From NCBI GenBank assembly GCA_034002905.1, contig JAVEZQ010000005.1, forward strand, positions 70,054 to 134,053: a stretch of DNA of 64,000 nt. Reading direction: 5' to 3'. A model generated the notes under the pieces. It did not search any database, was not told the DNA's origin, and saw nothing but the letters and a program-made list of their open reading frames with translations. Of this stretch, positions 1 through 8,525 are shown one piece after another. The stretch is from UBA8914 sp034002905. Its GTDB lineage: Bacteria; Pseudomonadota; Alphaproteobacteria; UBA9219. The translations under genes and the position numbers were made by a program. How positions within the stretch are numbered: the first letter of the stretch is position 1; every line of letters begins with the position of its first letter.

Positions 1-1469
1 GCGAGGTCGCTTTTCTCTGATTCCTCGACAAGGGGGCAGACCCAATAAATCTGGGCTCCGCTTTTCAGGATACGCCGCACGGCAGAGATGATCTCGTCCA
101 TCCGGTTCATATCGAACAGGCGCGTATCGATCGGTTGACGTCCCGCTGGCTTTTCCATAAGGCGCGAGACATCCATATCACCATAAGCGGTCAGCGTCAG
201 CGTACGCGGGATAGGCGTCGCGGTCATAACAAGAATGTCAACGCCTTGCCCTTTCTGCGAGAGCTGGAGCCTTTGCTGCACGCCGAAGCGGTGTTGTTCA
301 TCGATGATTGCGAGGCCCAGATCATGAAAAGCGACATCCTGCTGGAAAAGCGCATGGGTTCCGACGACAAGCCTGAGCGACCCATCAGCAATACGCCGGA
401 GCGTTTCGTCTCGTTCTTTGCCGCGACCCTTGCCAAGTAGCAACCCGATTTCAAGCCCCAAAGGCGTAAGAAAAGAGGTAAGCCTTTCATAATGTTGGCG
501 CGCCAAAATCTCTGTGGGGGCCATAAAGGCAGCCTGCGCGCCTGACTCAACGGCCGCTAACATTGCCATCACGGCGACAATCGTTTTTCCGGAGCCGACA
601 TCCCCCTGTAACAGGCGCAGCATCTTGCTCTCGGAGGCCATATCCGCAAGGATTTCATCCACAGATACCTTCTGTCCCTCGGTGAGTTGAAAGGGCAGGG
701 TGTCTTGTAACTTGCGACGCAGCTTTCCATCACCTTTCAGGACACGGCCACGACCATTGCGATGATGGCGACGAATAATGGCGAGCGCGAGTTGATCCGC
801 CAAAAGCTCATCATAGATCAACCGTTGTAAAGCCTGCTCCTTTCCCGTTCCTTGCGGGAGGTGAAGGGTTTTCAGGGCGTCTCGCCAGCTCGGCCATTTT
901 TCGTGTGCTAATAAATCAGCGTTATGCCATTCCGGCATATCGGGCAGGGTTGGGAGAACTTGCCGGACGAGACCGGAGAGCTTCTTGCTCGTAATCCCTT
1001 CGGTCAAGGGATAGACGGGCTCCAAAGGCGGGATCTCGTTTGCCCGATCGGGAGGCAGAGCATAATCGGGATGGCTCATTGTCCAGCCACGACCAAAACG
1101 CTGCAACTCGCCACTGATGACGATAGGCTTGCCAACGGGATAAAGATTGGCCAGATAATCGCCGCGCTGTGTGAAGTAATTGATGGTGATATCGCCGCTG
1201 CTATCCGTCGCGATGATACGATAGGGTTTGCCAGGACGGGCGGGGGCGACATGCTCGACAACGTCAACAGTAAGCGTTGCGATTTTTCCTGTCTGAGCCG
1301 TGCGGAGTTTGGGCTGATAGCTTCTATCAATCTCGCCAGACGGCAAGTGCCACAACAAATCGACGGCCTTATGTAGATCAAGCCGCGCCAAATTGCGTGC
1401 AACCTTATCCCCCACTCCTTTGAGGGAGGTCAACGGCGTAAAAAGGGAGAAGAGTAGAGTAGGGCGCAT
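1..1469 (-). CDS. recG: ATP-dependent DNA helicase RecG (C-terminus beyond window)
   Basis: RecG remodels stalled replication forks and branch-migrates Holliday junctions. About 489 N-terminal residues are present; the family is near 690, so the last third lies left of base 1. Reading leftward from the ATG at 1469 gives the N-terminal wedge region (LTSLKGVGDKVA near residues 13-24), then helicase motif I (GSGKT, near residue 295), motif Ia (APTEILARQH) and motif II as DEQHRFG, the RecG form, followed by TATPIPRTL. It diverges from mfd with an 82-base gap. The gene reads open to the edge with no frameshift, and no sdhE-type gene sits between it and mfd. Confidence 0.95.
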   Translation of the reverse strand, partial: MRPTLLFSLFTPLTSLKGVGDKVARNLARLDLHKAVDLLWHLPSGEIDRSYQPKLRTAQTGKIATLTVDVVEHVAPARPGKPYRIIATDSSGDITINYFTQRGDYLANLYPVGKPIVISGELQRFGRGWTMSHPDYALPPDRANEIPPLEPVYPLTEGITSKKLSGLVRQVLPTLPDMPEWHNADLLAHEKWPSWRDALKTLHLPQGTGKEQALQRLIYDELLADQLALAIIRRHHRNGRGRVLKGDGKLRRKLQDTLPFQLTEGQKVSVDEILADMASESKMLRLLQGDVGSGKTIVAVMAMLAAVESGAQAAFMAPTEILARQHYERLTSFLTPLGLEIGLLLGKGRGKERDETLRRIADGSLRLVVGTHALFQQDVAFHDLGLAIIDEQHRFGVQQRLQLSQKGQGVDILVMTATPIPRTLTLTAYGDMDVSRLMEKPAGRQPIDTRLFDMNRMDEIISAVRRILKSGAQIYWVCPLVEESEKSDL

Positions 1470-1491
1470 GGCGCTGATTTTACAATCATTC

Positions 1492-1519
1492 TTGCCAGTT
1501 GGACAAGATGTGATATATA
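1492..1519 (+). promoter_or_regulatory. candidate sigma70 promoter for mfd
   Basis: In the gap between the divergent recG and mfd genes, TTGCCA (1492-1497) and TATATA (1514-1519) are 16 bases apart, 33 bases before the mfd start. This fits a housekeeping promoter by consensus only. Confidence 0.35.
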
Positions 1520-1551
1520 GCCCGTTTCCTCTATAAAACTCACGAACCTCT

Positions 1552-4500
1552 ATGTTTGTTACGCAGTTCAGCCTGACCACATCACATAAGCAGCGCATCT
1601 CCGGTGTGCCTGCGGGGCATGATGCGCGCCTGATCCTCGATCTTGCAGTCAGGGCAGGGCGGCAACCCATCGTCTATGTCGCTACGGACGAGGTCAAAGC
1701 GGCCTTACTGATCGAAACCATCGGGTTCTTTTCCCCCGATCTGGAAGTCATACCCTTTCCGGCTTGGGACTGCCTGCCCTATGACCGGATCTCGCCACAT
1801 CCCGACATTGCCTCGCAAAGGATCGCGGCGCTGATGCGCCTTAAGCGGCCCTTCGACAAGCCCGCTCTGATTGTGACAACCGTTAACGCCTTGATCCAGC
1901 GCGTTGTGCCGCCCGAAGCCCTCGACAAGCAAGCCTTTGCTGTATCCGTAGGCGATACGCTTGATCTGGATAAGCTAACACTGAATCTCGTTGCGTCCGG
2001 TTATCACAAGACAAGCACCGTGCGCGAAGTCGGCGAGTTTGCTGTGCGCGGGGGGATTATCGACCTCTATCCCGCCGCTTTGTCCCAGCCCCTTCGGATT
2101 GATCTGTTCGGGCAGGAGGTGGAAGCAATCCGCGCCTTTGATCCGCTGAGCCAGATCACCACAGGCACGGTCGATCATCTGTCCATGATCCCGACTTCCG
2201 AAGTCATCCTTGAGGATCAAACGGTCACGCGCTTTCGCGGAAACTACCGCGAGCTTTTCGGTTCGACGCTTGACAATGATCCGCTTTATGAAGCTGTGTC
2301 GACGCGCCGCAAGTTTCCGGGCGTCGAGCATTGGCTCCCGCTCTTTTACGATCGTTTGGTGGGCCTGTTAGATTACCTTCCGGCGGTCCCTGTCTTTTTC
2401 GAAGCGCAGGCAACGGATGCTATCCTGTCCCGCTTTGAGCAAATCAACGACTTCTATCAGGCACGACAGAGCCTTTTTACCGCAACACTTAAGGGCAAAA
2501 ATAAAGAGTCCGTTCATAACGTGGCGCCCTATAAGCCTGTGCCCGTTGAACAGATGTTTCTGTCGCCGGAAGATATCGATACAGTTCTTAAAGGGCGCGC
2601 GCTCGGAGTCCTGTCGCCGTTTCAAGAGCCGGATGATTCCGCGCTTTTCGGTGGTGGGCAAATAGGCCGTGATTTCGCTGATGCGCGTGGGCGCGGCGAT
2701 ATGGCTGAGTTGTACAAGCGTGTGAAGGACTATATCCAAGAACATCAGGGGATGGGACGACGCGTTGCTTTAGCCTGCTACACACGTGGCTCGGCTGAGC
2801 GCCTTTCCAGCATATTCAAGGCGCACCAGATCGATGTGATGGAGGCGCCGCAAAGTTGGCGCGAAATGACAAAGCTTGATCCCAAGCTTATCACCATCAT
2901 GATCCTTGGGATCGAACATGGCTTTGTCTCGCCAGACCTTGTGGTGATTACAGAGCAGGACATTTTGGGCGATCGCCTTGTGCGCAAGCCCAAAAAGAAA
3001 AAACTGGCCGCGCAGTTCCAACTCGAACTCGACAGCCTGAATGTCGGCGATTATGTTGTGCATAGCGAACATGGCATTGGGCGCTATGAAGGGTTTGAAG
3101 CCATAAACGCACTCGGCGCGGTGCATGATTGCATCAAGCTGATTTATGATGGTGGCGACAAGCTGTATCTGCCTGTTGAAAATCTTGAAGCGCTGACACG
3201 TTATGCGAATGCCGATAGTGCCGTGGTTCTCGATAAGCTTGGCGGGGCAGGGTGGCAATCACGCAAAGCGCGTGTCAAAAAGCGTCTCTTGGAAATCGCC
3301 GACTCTCTTATAAAGATCGCCGCCGAACGCCACCTCAGAAAAGCCGATATCATCGCGCCGGAGCAGGGCGGGTACCACGAGTTTTCAGCCCGTTTCCCCT
3401 ATAATGAAACAGAGGATCAAGCGAATGCCATTGACTCCGTGATGGATGATTTTTCATCGGGACGCCCGATGGATCGTCTGGTTTGCGGTGATGTTGGTTT
3501 CGGTAAAACCGAGGTCGCACTTCGTGCGGCCTTTGCGGCGGCAAGTTCGGGACTGCAGGTCGCTGTCGTTGCGCCGACAACCCTTCTGGTGCGTCAGCAC
3601 TTCCAGAACTTTGTGACGCGGTTTAAAGGTTTCCCTTATCGTATTGTGCAGCTCTCCCGCATGGTGAATGCCAAAGAGAGCAAGGAGAACAAGCGCCTTC
3701 TCGCTGATGGCGAGGCCCAGATCGTCGTCGGCACGCATGCGGTGCTGAGTAAGGATGTCAAATTCCAGAACCTCGGCCTTGTGATTATCGACGAGGAGCA
3801 ACATTTTGGTGTGAAGCAGAAAGAACAGCTCAAGGAAATGCGAGCGGATGTTCACGTGTTGACGCTTACCGCCACGCCTATCCCGCGCACCTTGCAACTG
3901 GCGCTAACAGGCGTGCGCGAGCTTAGCCTTATCACGACACCGCCTGTGGATCGTTTGGCCGTTTCCACTTATGTCCTGCCTTTTGATCCGCTTGTCATCC
4001 GCGAAGCCCTGATGCGTGAGCATTACCGCGGCGGACAGAGCTTTTATGTCTGTCCCCGCATCGAAGATTTGCCGAAAGTTCAGGAAACCTTGCGCGAATT
4101 GGTGCCTGAACTGAAAATGGTGTCGGCACATGGCCGGATGAGCCCGACCGAGCTTGACGATATCATGACCGCTTTTGATGCGCGCAAATATGATCTTCTT
4201 CTCGCGACCAATATCATTGAATCCGGCCTCGATATTCCGAATGCCAACACCATCATTCTGCATCGCGCGGATATGTTCGGTCTGGCCCAGCTTTATCAAC
4301 TGCGCGGTCGTGTCGGTCGCGCCAAGCAGCGAGGCTACGCCTATTTCACCTATAATCCTGTGATGCCCTTATCCTCCACGGCGCAGCAAAGGCTTGAGGT
4401 TATCTCCACGCTTGACCAACTTGGGGCCGGGTTCCAGCTTGCCAGCCACGATATGGATATACGCGGCACGGGTAATCTTTTGGGTGAGGAGCAATCCGGC

Positions 4501-5064
4501 CATATCCGCGAGGTCGGTATCGAGCTTTATCAGCAAATGCTGGAGGATGCGATTGCTGCCGTCAAGGCTGGTGGTGGCGTCGAAGCCGTCACTTCGGGCC
4601 AGACGGTCACCGATCGCTGGTCGCCACAGATCAATATCGGGCTTTCGGTCATGATCCCTGAGACCTATGTGGCAGATGCCAATGTGCGTATGGGGCTTTA
4701 CCGTCGTCTGGCCGAAGGGTCGGAGGAACAAGACACGGACTCTATTGCCGCCGAAATGCTCGACCGTTTTGGCCCCTTGCCGGAGGAAGTCGAAAACCTG
4801 CTGCAAACGGTCAATATCAAACTCCTGTGCAAGAAAGCTGGCATTGCCAAACTTGATGTGGGCCCCAAAGGCGCGGTGATCGGCTTTTATCAGGATAGCT
4901 TTGCCCACCCTGAGCGCCTGATCCCATGGATTGCGGCTCAGACGGGCACAGCCAAAGTGAGGCCCGACCAGAAGCTAGTCGTTATGCGTGTTTGGGACGA
5001 TATGGAGCGCCGTATTCAGGGCATCAAGCAGCTGCTTGGTGAGATAATCTTTCTTGCCCAATAA
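1552..5064 (+). CDS. mfd: Transcription-repair coupling factor Mfd
   Basis: Mfd displaces RNA polymerase stalled at DNA lesions and recruits UvrA. The 1170-residue length is typical. The N-terminus is UvrB-like, the CarD-like RNA-polymerase interaction domain follows near residue 490 (NVGDYVVHSEHGIGRYEG), then the helicase core with Walker A GDVGFGKT (646-653) and motif II DEEQHFG (747-753), LTATPIPRTL, and the C-terminal TRCF domain. The ATG at 1552 has no strong ribosome site, but it is the first start in a frame whose homology begins at once. Motif II has His where many Mfd proteins have Arg. Confidence 0.97.
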   Translation: MFVTQFSLTTSHKQRISGVPAGHDARLILDLAVRAGRQPIVYVATDEVKAALLIETIGFFSPDLEVIPFPAWDCLPYDRISPHPDIASQRIAALMRLKRPFDKPALIVTTVNALIQRVVPPEALDKQAFAVSVGDTLDLDKLTLNLVASGYHKTSTVREVGEFAVRGGIIDLYPAALSQPLRIDLFGQEVEAIRAFDPLSQITTGTVDHLSMIPTSEVILEDQTVTRFRGNYRELFGSTLDNDPLYEAVSTRRKFPGVEHWLPLFYDRLVGLLDYLPAVPVFFEAQATDAILSRFEQINDFYQARQSLFTATLKGKNKESVHNVAPYKPVPVEQMFLSPEDIDTVLKGRALGVLSPFQEPDDSALFGGGQIGRDFADARGRGDMAELYKRVKDYIQEHQGMGRRVALACYTRGSAERLSSIFKAHQIDVMEAPQSWREMTKLDPKLITIMILGIEHGFVSPDLVVITEQDILGDRLVRKPKKKKLAAQFQLELDSLNVGDYVVHSEHGIGRYEGFEAINALGAVHDCIKLIYDGGDKLYLPVENLEALTRYANADSAVVLDKLGGAGWQSRKARVKKRLLEIADSLIKIAAERHLRKADIIAPEQGGYHEFSARFPYNETEDQANAIDSVMDDFSSGRPMDRLVCGDVGFGKTEVALRAAFAAASSGLQVAVVAPTTLLVRQHFQNFVTRFKGFPYRIVQLSRMVNAKESKENKRLLADGEAQIVVGTHAVLSKDVKFQNLGLVIIDEEQHFGVKQKEQLKEMRADVHVLTLTATPIPRTLQLALTGVRELSLITTPPVDRLAVSTYVLPFDPLVIREALMREHYRGGQSFYVCPRIEDLPKVQETLRELVPELKMVSAHGRMSPTELDDIMTAFDARKYDLLLATNIIESGLDIPNANTIILHRADMFGLAQLYQLRGRVGRAKQRGYAYFTYNPVMPLSSTAQQRLEVISTLDQLGAGFQLASHDMDIRGTGNLLGEEQSGHIREVGIELYQQMLEDAIAAVKAGGGVEAVTSGQTVTDRWSPQINIGLSVMIPETYVADANVRMGLYRRLAEGSEEQDTDSIAAEMLDRFGPLPEEVENLLQTVNIKLLCKKAGIAKLDVGPKGAVIGFYQDSFAHPERLIPWIAAQTGTAKVRPDQKLVVMRVWDDMERRIQGIKQLLGEIIFLAQ

Positions 5065-5141
5065 ATTTTAAGAATGCTTACTATATGTTAGCACTTTTTC
5101 TTTAACATGTAGGCGTTACGACATGCCGGAGAGCCAGTTCA

Positions 5142-5492
5142 ATGAGTGATAGTTACGTCGACGCTAAAATTTTGGAAGCTCTTAAAGCCACAAACAATGA
5201 CGAGCGGGATGCCCAAAAGCTTGTGATTACTTGGGCTGTGCGTGATCAGGCTCTACTCATCGGCCTGTCCAAGCCGCACCTTAAGACCCTTGTCAAAACC
5301 AAGATTGACGAACTTAATCGCAAGAGCAAAAAGGGCAAAGTCAAAGATATTCCGCCTGAAATCAAGAAGATGGTCGTTTCACCTTCTAAGGGGGAGAAGC
5401 GTTCTCCCGTCAAGGCACCACCTCATCATGCCTCAAAGCGCCATGTCTCGGTCATGAACCAGATCGTCGCCGCCTTTAAGAAAAAGGCATAA
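5142..5492 (+). CDS. Small basic protein of unknown function
   Basis: A 116-residue protein between mfd and scpA. The start is the ATG at 5142, preceded by GGAGAG. The N-terminal half (VDAKILEALKATNN... DAQKLVITWAVRDQALLIGLSKPHL) looks like a compact helical domain that I associate with conserved alphaproteobacterial hypothetical proteins. From about residue 55 it becomes lysine-rich with serine/proline patches and ends in AAFKKKA. There is no signal peptide or membrane segment. The basic tail suggests nucleic-acid or ribosome contact, but that is inference and no function is assigned. Confidence 0.75.
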   Translation: MSDSYVDAKILEALKATNNDERDAQKLVITWAVRDQALLIGLSKPHLKTLVKTKIDELNRKSKKGKVKDIPPEIKKMVVSPSKGEKRSPVKAPPHHASKRHVSVMNQIVAAFKKKA

Positions 5493-5616
5493 GCGCGCTT
5501 GTAACGAACACGGAAAAATCAAAAATCACGGGCATGGAACACGTTTTTACGTGCATCTAGGGGCGTGATCGCGCAAAATAATCCACGTTTGATTCGTGTA
5601 ACGTCTTGTTTTGCTT

Positions 5617-6450
5617 ATGTCCGAGATCGACCAACCCACTGAACCCAACCAAGAACCAGTTCCTGAGGTCCTTACCCATGGGCCGGATGACCTTGTCGTG
5701 GCGCTGGCTGGCTTTGATGGCCCCATAGACCTGCTGTTGTCGCTAGCGCGCGAGCAAAAGGTTGATTTGTCGACGCTGTCGATCTTGCAACTGGCTGAGC
5801 AGTATCTGGACTATATCAATAACGCCCGCAAGTTGAGGCTTGAACTCGCCGCCGATTATCTGGTCATGGCGGCATGGCTAGCCTATTTAAAATCCCGTCT
5901 CTTGCTTCCCGAAGAGGAGACACAGGATGAGAACGCCGCCGATATGGCCGAGGCGCTCAAGTTCCAGCTCCTGCGTCTCGAGGCGATGCAGAAGGCCGCA
6001 AAGTCTATCTTTGAGCTTCCACAGCTTGGCAGCGATACCTTTATGCGTGGAGTGCCGGAAAAGTTGGAGGTGATTGAGAAACCGGTATATCACCTGCCGA
6101 TCTATGATCTTTTGTCGGCACTTGGTGCGCCGTTACGACGCCGCAAGCACGAAACCTATGATATCAAACCCAATCGTCTCTACACTTTGGAAGAAAGCCT
6201 GACACGCATGCGACGTATGCTGGGCGGCTTCATGGATTGGGGTAATTTGCAACTCTTCATTCCAAGCTTACTTGGCCACGATGCGCTTGAATCTCGTTCA
6301 GCGATAGCCTCGACTTTCGCGGCAGCTCTGGAAATGGTCAAAGAAGGACAGCTTGAGATCCGACAAAGCCAGTGCTTTTCTGCTATCTATCTTCGCAATA
6401 AACCCAAGCCATCCACGTCATCTGACGATACGGCTCCATCCGGCCAGTAA
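5617..6450 (+). CDS. scpA: Segregation and condensation protein A
   Basis: ScpA is the kleisin subunit of the bacterial SMC condensin complex; it bridges the SMC heads and binds ScpB. The N-terminal ScpA signature is clear (GFDGPIDLLLSLAREQKVDL near residue 35), followed by AAWLAYLKSRLLLP, and a C-terminal winged-helix region ends near residue 265. The ATG at 5617 is preferred over an in-frame TTG two codons earlier. It lies 11 bases before the chosen scpB start, the usual pairing. The SMC gene itself is not in the window. Confidence 0.94.
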   Translation: MSEIDQPTEPNQEPVPEVLTHGPDDLVVALAGFDGPIDLLLSLAREQKVDLSTLSILQLAEQYLDYINNARKLRLELAADYLVMAAWLAYLKSRLLLPEEETQDENAADMAEALKFQLLRLEAMQKAAKSIFELPQLGSDTFMRGVPEKLEVIEKPVYHLPIYDLLSALGAPLRRRKHETYDIKPNRLYTLEESLTRMRRMLGGFMDWGNLQLFIPSLLGHDALESRSAIASTFAAALEMVKEGQLEIRQSQCFSAIYLRNKPKPSTSSDDTAPSGQ

Positions 6451-6461
6451 GAGTGAAATCC

Positions 6462-7187
6462 ATGACCGACGAAATGACAGAAGTTCAAAATGAAACGTCA
6501 GCTCCTGAAGCGACACCGGCCGAGGTGGTTGCAACGCCTGAGACTGAACTCGACGAAAGTACGGCGCTACGCGTTGCGGAGGCTTTGCTGTTTGCCAGCA
6601 CGGAGCCTGTGACACTATCCTATTTGCAGGAACAACTTAAAGGCTATGAAGACGTTCCGGCGCTCTTGGCAGCTCTACAGGAAAGCTATAAAGAGAGGGG
6701 CGTCAACCTTGTTCAGAATGACGGTGTGTGGAGTTTCCGCTCTGCACCTGAGCTTGCGCCCTATCTGACGGTTGTCCGCCAGCCGCGCCGCAAGCTTCCG
6801 AAAGCGGCCTCAGAAGTCTTGGCTATTATCGCTTATCACCAGCCCATCACCCGTGCAGAGATCGAGTCTATTCGCGGCGTCGAAACAAGCCGCGGGACTC
6901 TCGACATACTTCTTGAAACGGGATGGGTTCGTCCCGGCAAGCGGCGCGACACGCCGGGCCGTCCGCTGACATGGAAGACGACACCGGATTTTCTCAGCCA
7001 CTTCAACCTTGCTTCCTTGTCGGAGCTTCCGGGTCTTGATGATCTCAAAGCGGCGGGGCTCCTTGATACGCGTCCCGTCTTTGCCAGCCTCAAACCGGAT
7101 GGCGACGAGACGCAGAGCATGGAAGATATTGTGGCTGCCGAGGATGAAGCCAACGCCTATGGGCATTGGGTAGAAGAGGGCTCGTGA
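6462..7187 (+). CDS. scpB: Segregation and condensation protein B
   Basis: ScpB dimerises through winged-helix domains and clamps ScpA in the SMC-ScpAB complex that compacts and segregates the chromosome. Recognisable segments are RVAEALLFASTEPVTL, the WSFRSAPELAPYL region, and EVLAIIAYHQPITRAEIESIRGV followed by the conserved LLETGWV and RPLTWKTT. An acidic, low-complexity N-terminal extension of about 35 residues precedes the domain. I chose ATG 6462 because AAGAG lies 8 bases upstream; a GTG at 6453 is possible. Its stop overlaps the start of the next gene. Confidence 0.94.
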   Translation: MTDEMTEVQNETSAPEATPAEVVATPETELDESTALRVAEALLFASTEPVTLSYLQEQLKGYEDVPALLAALQESYKERGVNLVQNDGVWSFRSAPELAPYLTVVRQPRRKLPKAASEVLAIIAYHQPITRAEIESIRGVETSRGTLDILLETGWVRPGKRRDTPGRPLTWKTTPDFLSHFNLASLSELPGLDDLKAAGLLDTRPVFASLKPDGDETQSMEDIVAAEDEANAYGHWVEEGS

Positions 7188-8332
7188 AAGTGCTGATCGC
7201 CATAGCCTTTCTGGGCATGGTCAACGCCTATCTTTATGGGCGTTTCAATAGCTGGTTCAAAATCCAAGGATGTCCAAGCGGATTTCTGGCCATTGTCTTC
7301 CCGCTCTTTTTCGCCGTTCAGCTTTTATGGCCTGTATTGGACATCTGGATGCGGGAGTCTGGTGGGGCCAATATCCCGCTAGGCTTGCACGACATTCTTG
7401 TCAACGCCTCCTTTATCGTGCTTGGGGTCTTCTCCTGTCTAATTGTCTACACCCTGCTTGCGGATTTTGCTGGCCTTGTCGCACGCATTTTCTTGTCGGA
7501 TCAGCAACTCATAGCGTTTATCCGTGCGCTAATCATTCTGCCGCTTGTGGCAACTGCTGTGAATGTTGTGTGGGGATACTCTAATACGGGGAAGGTTGCC
7601 GTTGTTCCTGTCGAAATTGCGATCCAAAATCTCCCGCCAGCTTTTGAGGGGTATAAAATCGCGCAAATATCCGATACCCATATCGGTACGAATATCGACA
7701 AGGACTTCGCACAAATGGTTGTTGATCAGGTGAATGTCTTAAATGCCGATATGGTTGCCCTGACTGGTGACTGGGCTGATGGCTTTCCGCTGGAACGCAA
7801 AGACGCTGTCGCGCCCTTTAAGCGTCTCAGGGCCCCTGATGGCGTTTATTATGTCACGGGCAATCATGAATATTACTGGGATGCAGTGGGATGGGAAAAC
7901 GAAGCGCTTCAGACGGGCTTTCACACTCTGGCCAATACACACATTATGCTGAACCGCGGTTCGGAAAAGCTGGCAATTGCTGGCGTGTCTGATCCGACCT
8001 CTTTATCGATTCCTTCGACGCCGCCAACCAATATTGGCGCGGCATTGGCGGGGGTTCCCGCTGGTGTGCCTAAAATCCTTTTGGCGCACCAGCCTGTTGT
8101 TGTAGAGAGCGCCGCGAAATTGAATGTCGATCTCGTTCTTTCCGGCCATACGCATGCGGGACAGTATTTTCCCTATACCCTGATTATTCATCTGTTCCAG
8201 AAGCGAACCAAGGGGCTCTATGAAGTTGGGCCGCTTCAACTCTACATTAACCGTGGGACGGGCTTTTGGGGTCCACCGCTTCGCACGGGCGGACTGGGCG
8301 AGATTACGTTGATAACTTTGCATTGCAAGTAA
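7184..8332 (+). CDS. Membrane-anchored metallophosphoesterase (YkuE/YaeI type)
   Basis: A calcineurin-like dinuclear-metal phosphoesterase behind an N-terminal hydrophobic region with about four membrane segments (residues 1-130). Metal-ligand motifs appear in order: ISDTHIG (DxH), LTGDWAD (GDxxD), GNHEYYW (GNHE), LAHQP and SGHTHAGQ (GHTH). Relatives include YkuE/YaeI-type enzymes; some act on lipid-linked phosphates, so an envelope role is inferred rather than shown. The GTG start at 7184 overlaps the scpB stop by four bases and has AGAGGG just upstream, implying translational coupling to scpAB. Confidence 0.88.
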   Translation: MKVLIAIAFLGMVNAYLYGRFNSWFKIQGCPSGFLAIVFPLFFAVQLLWPVLDIWMRESGGANIPLGLHDILVNASFIVLGVFSCLIVYTLLADFAGLVARIFLSDQQLIAFIRALIILPLVATAVNVVWGYSNTGKVAVVPVEIAIQNLPPAFEGYKIAQISDTHIGTNIDKDFAQMVVDQVNVLNADMVALTGDWADGFPLERKDAVAPFKRLRAPDGVYYVTGNHEYYWDAVGWENEALQTGFHTLANTHIMLNRGSEKLAIAGVSDPTSLSIPSTPPTNIGAALAGVPAGVPKILLAHQPVVVESAAKLNVDLVLSGHTHAGQYFPYTLIIHLFQKRTKGLYEVGPLQLYINRGTGFWGPPLRTGGLGEITLITLHCK

Positions 8333-8426
8333 TCGCGGTTTGGTTGTTGCGCGCTCAAAACAACCTTTACTGATCTCACAAAAAAATGAGCAAAAAAATG
8401 ATAAAAGTATGGCTTTTTATCTAGCG

Positions 8427-8472
8427 TTGAAGTACCGTTAACCTTAAATATACATTCCGTTCTGTATGTATA
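8427..8472 (+). promoter_or_regulatory. promoter with overlapping palindromic operator before the dehydrogenase-chemoreceptor gene
   Basis: TTGAAG (8427-8432) and TATACA (8449-8454) are 16 bases apart. A perfect inverted repeat TATACAT (8449-8455) / ATGTATA (8466-8472), spaced by 10 bases, overlaps the -10 element. That arrangement is typical of a repressor operator. The regulator is unknown and the promoter call rests on consensus only. Confidence 0.4.
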
Positions 8473-8525
8473 GTTCCACACAAAAATGCGCATAAATCAC
8501 GCGCTATGTTCTAAAGGGGGTGGCG

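Noticed and set aside
135..1402. Open frames of 101 to 150 residues across the recG region on both strands
   Set aside because: recG reads through the whole segment with clear helicase motifs; these are other-frame artefacts.
4369..4908. 179-residue leftward frame inside mfd
   Set aside because: It lies wholly antisense to the conserved C-terminal part of mfd and has no recognisable motif.
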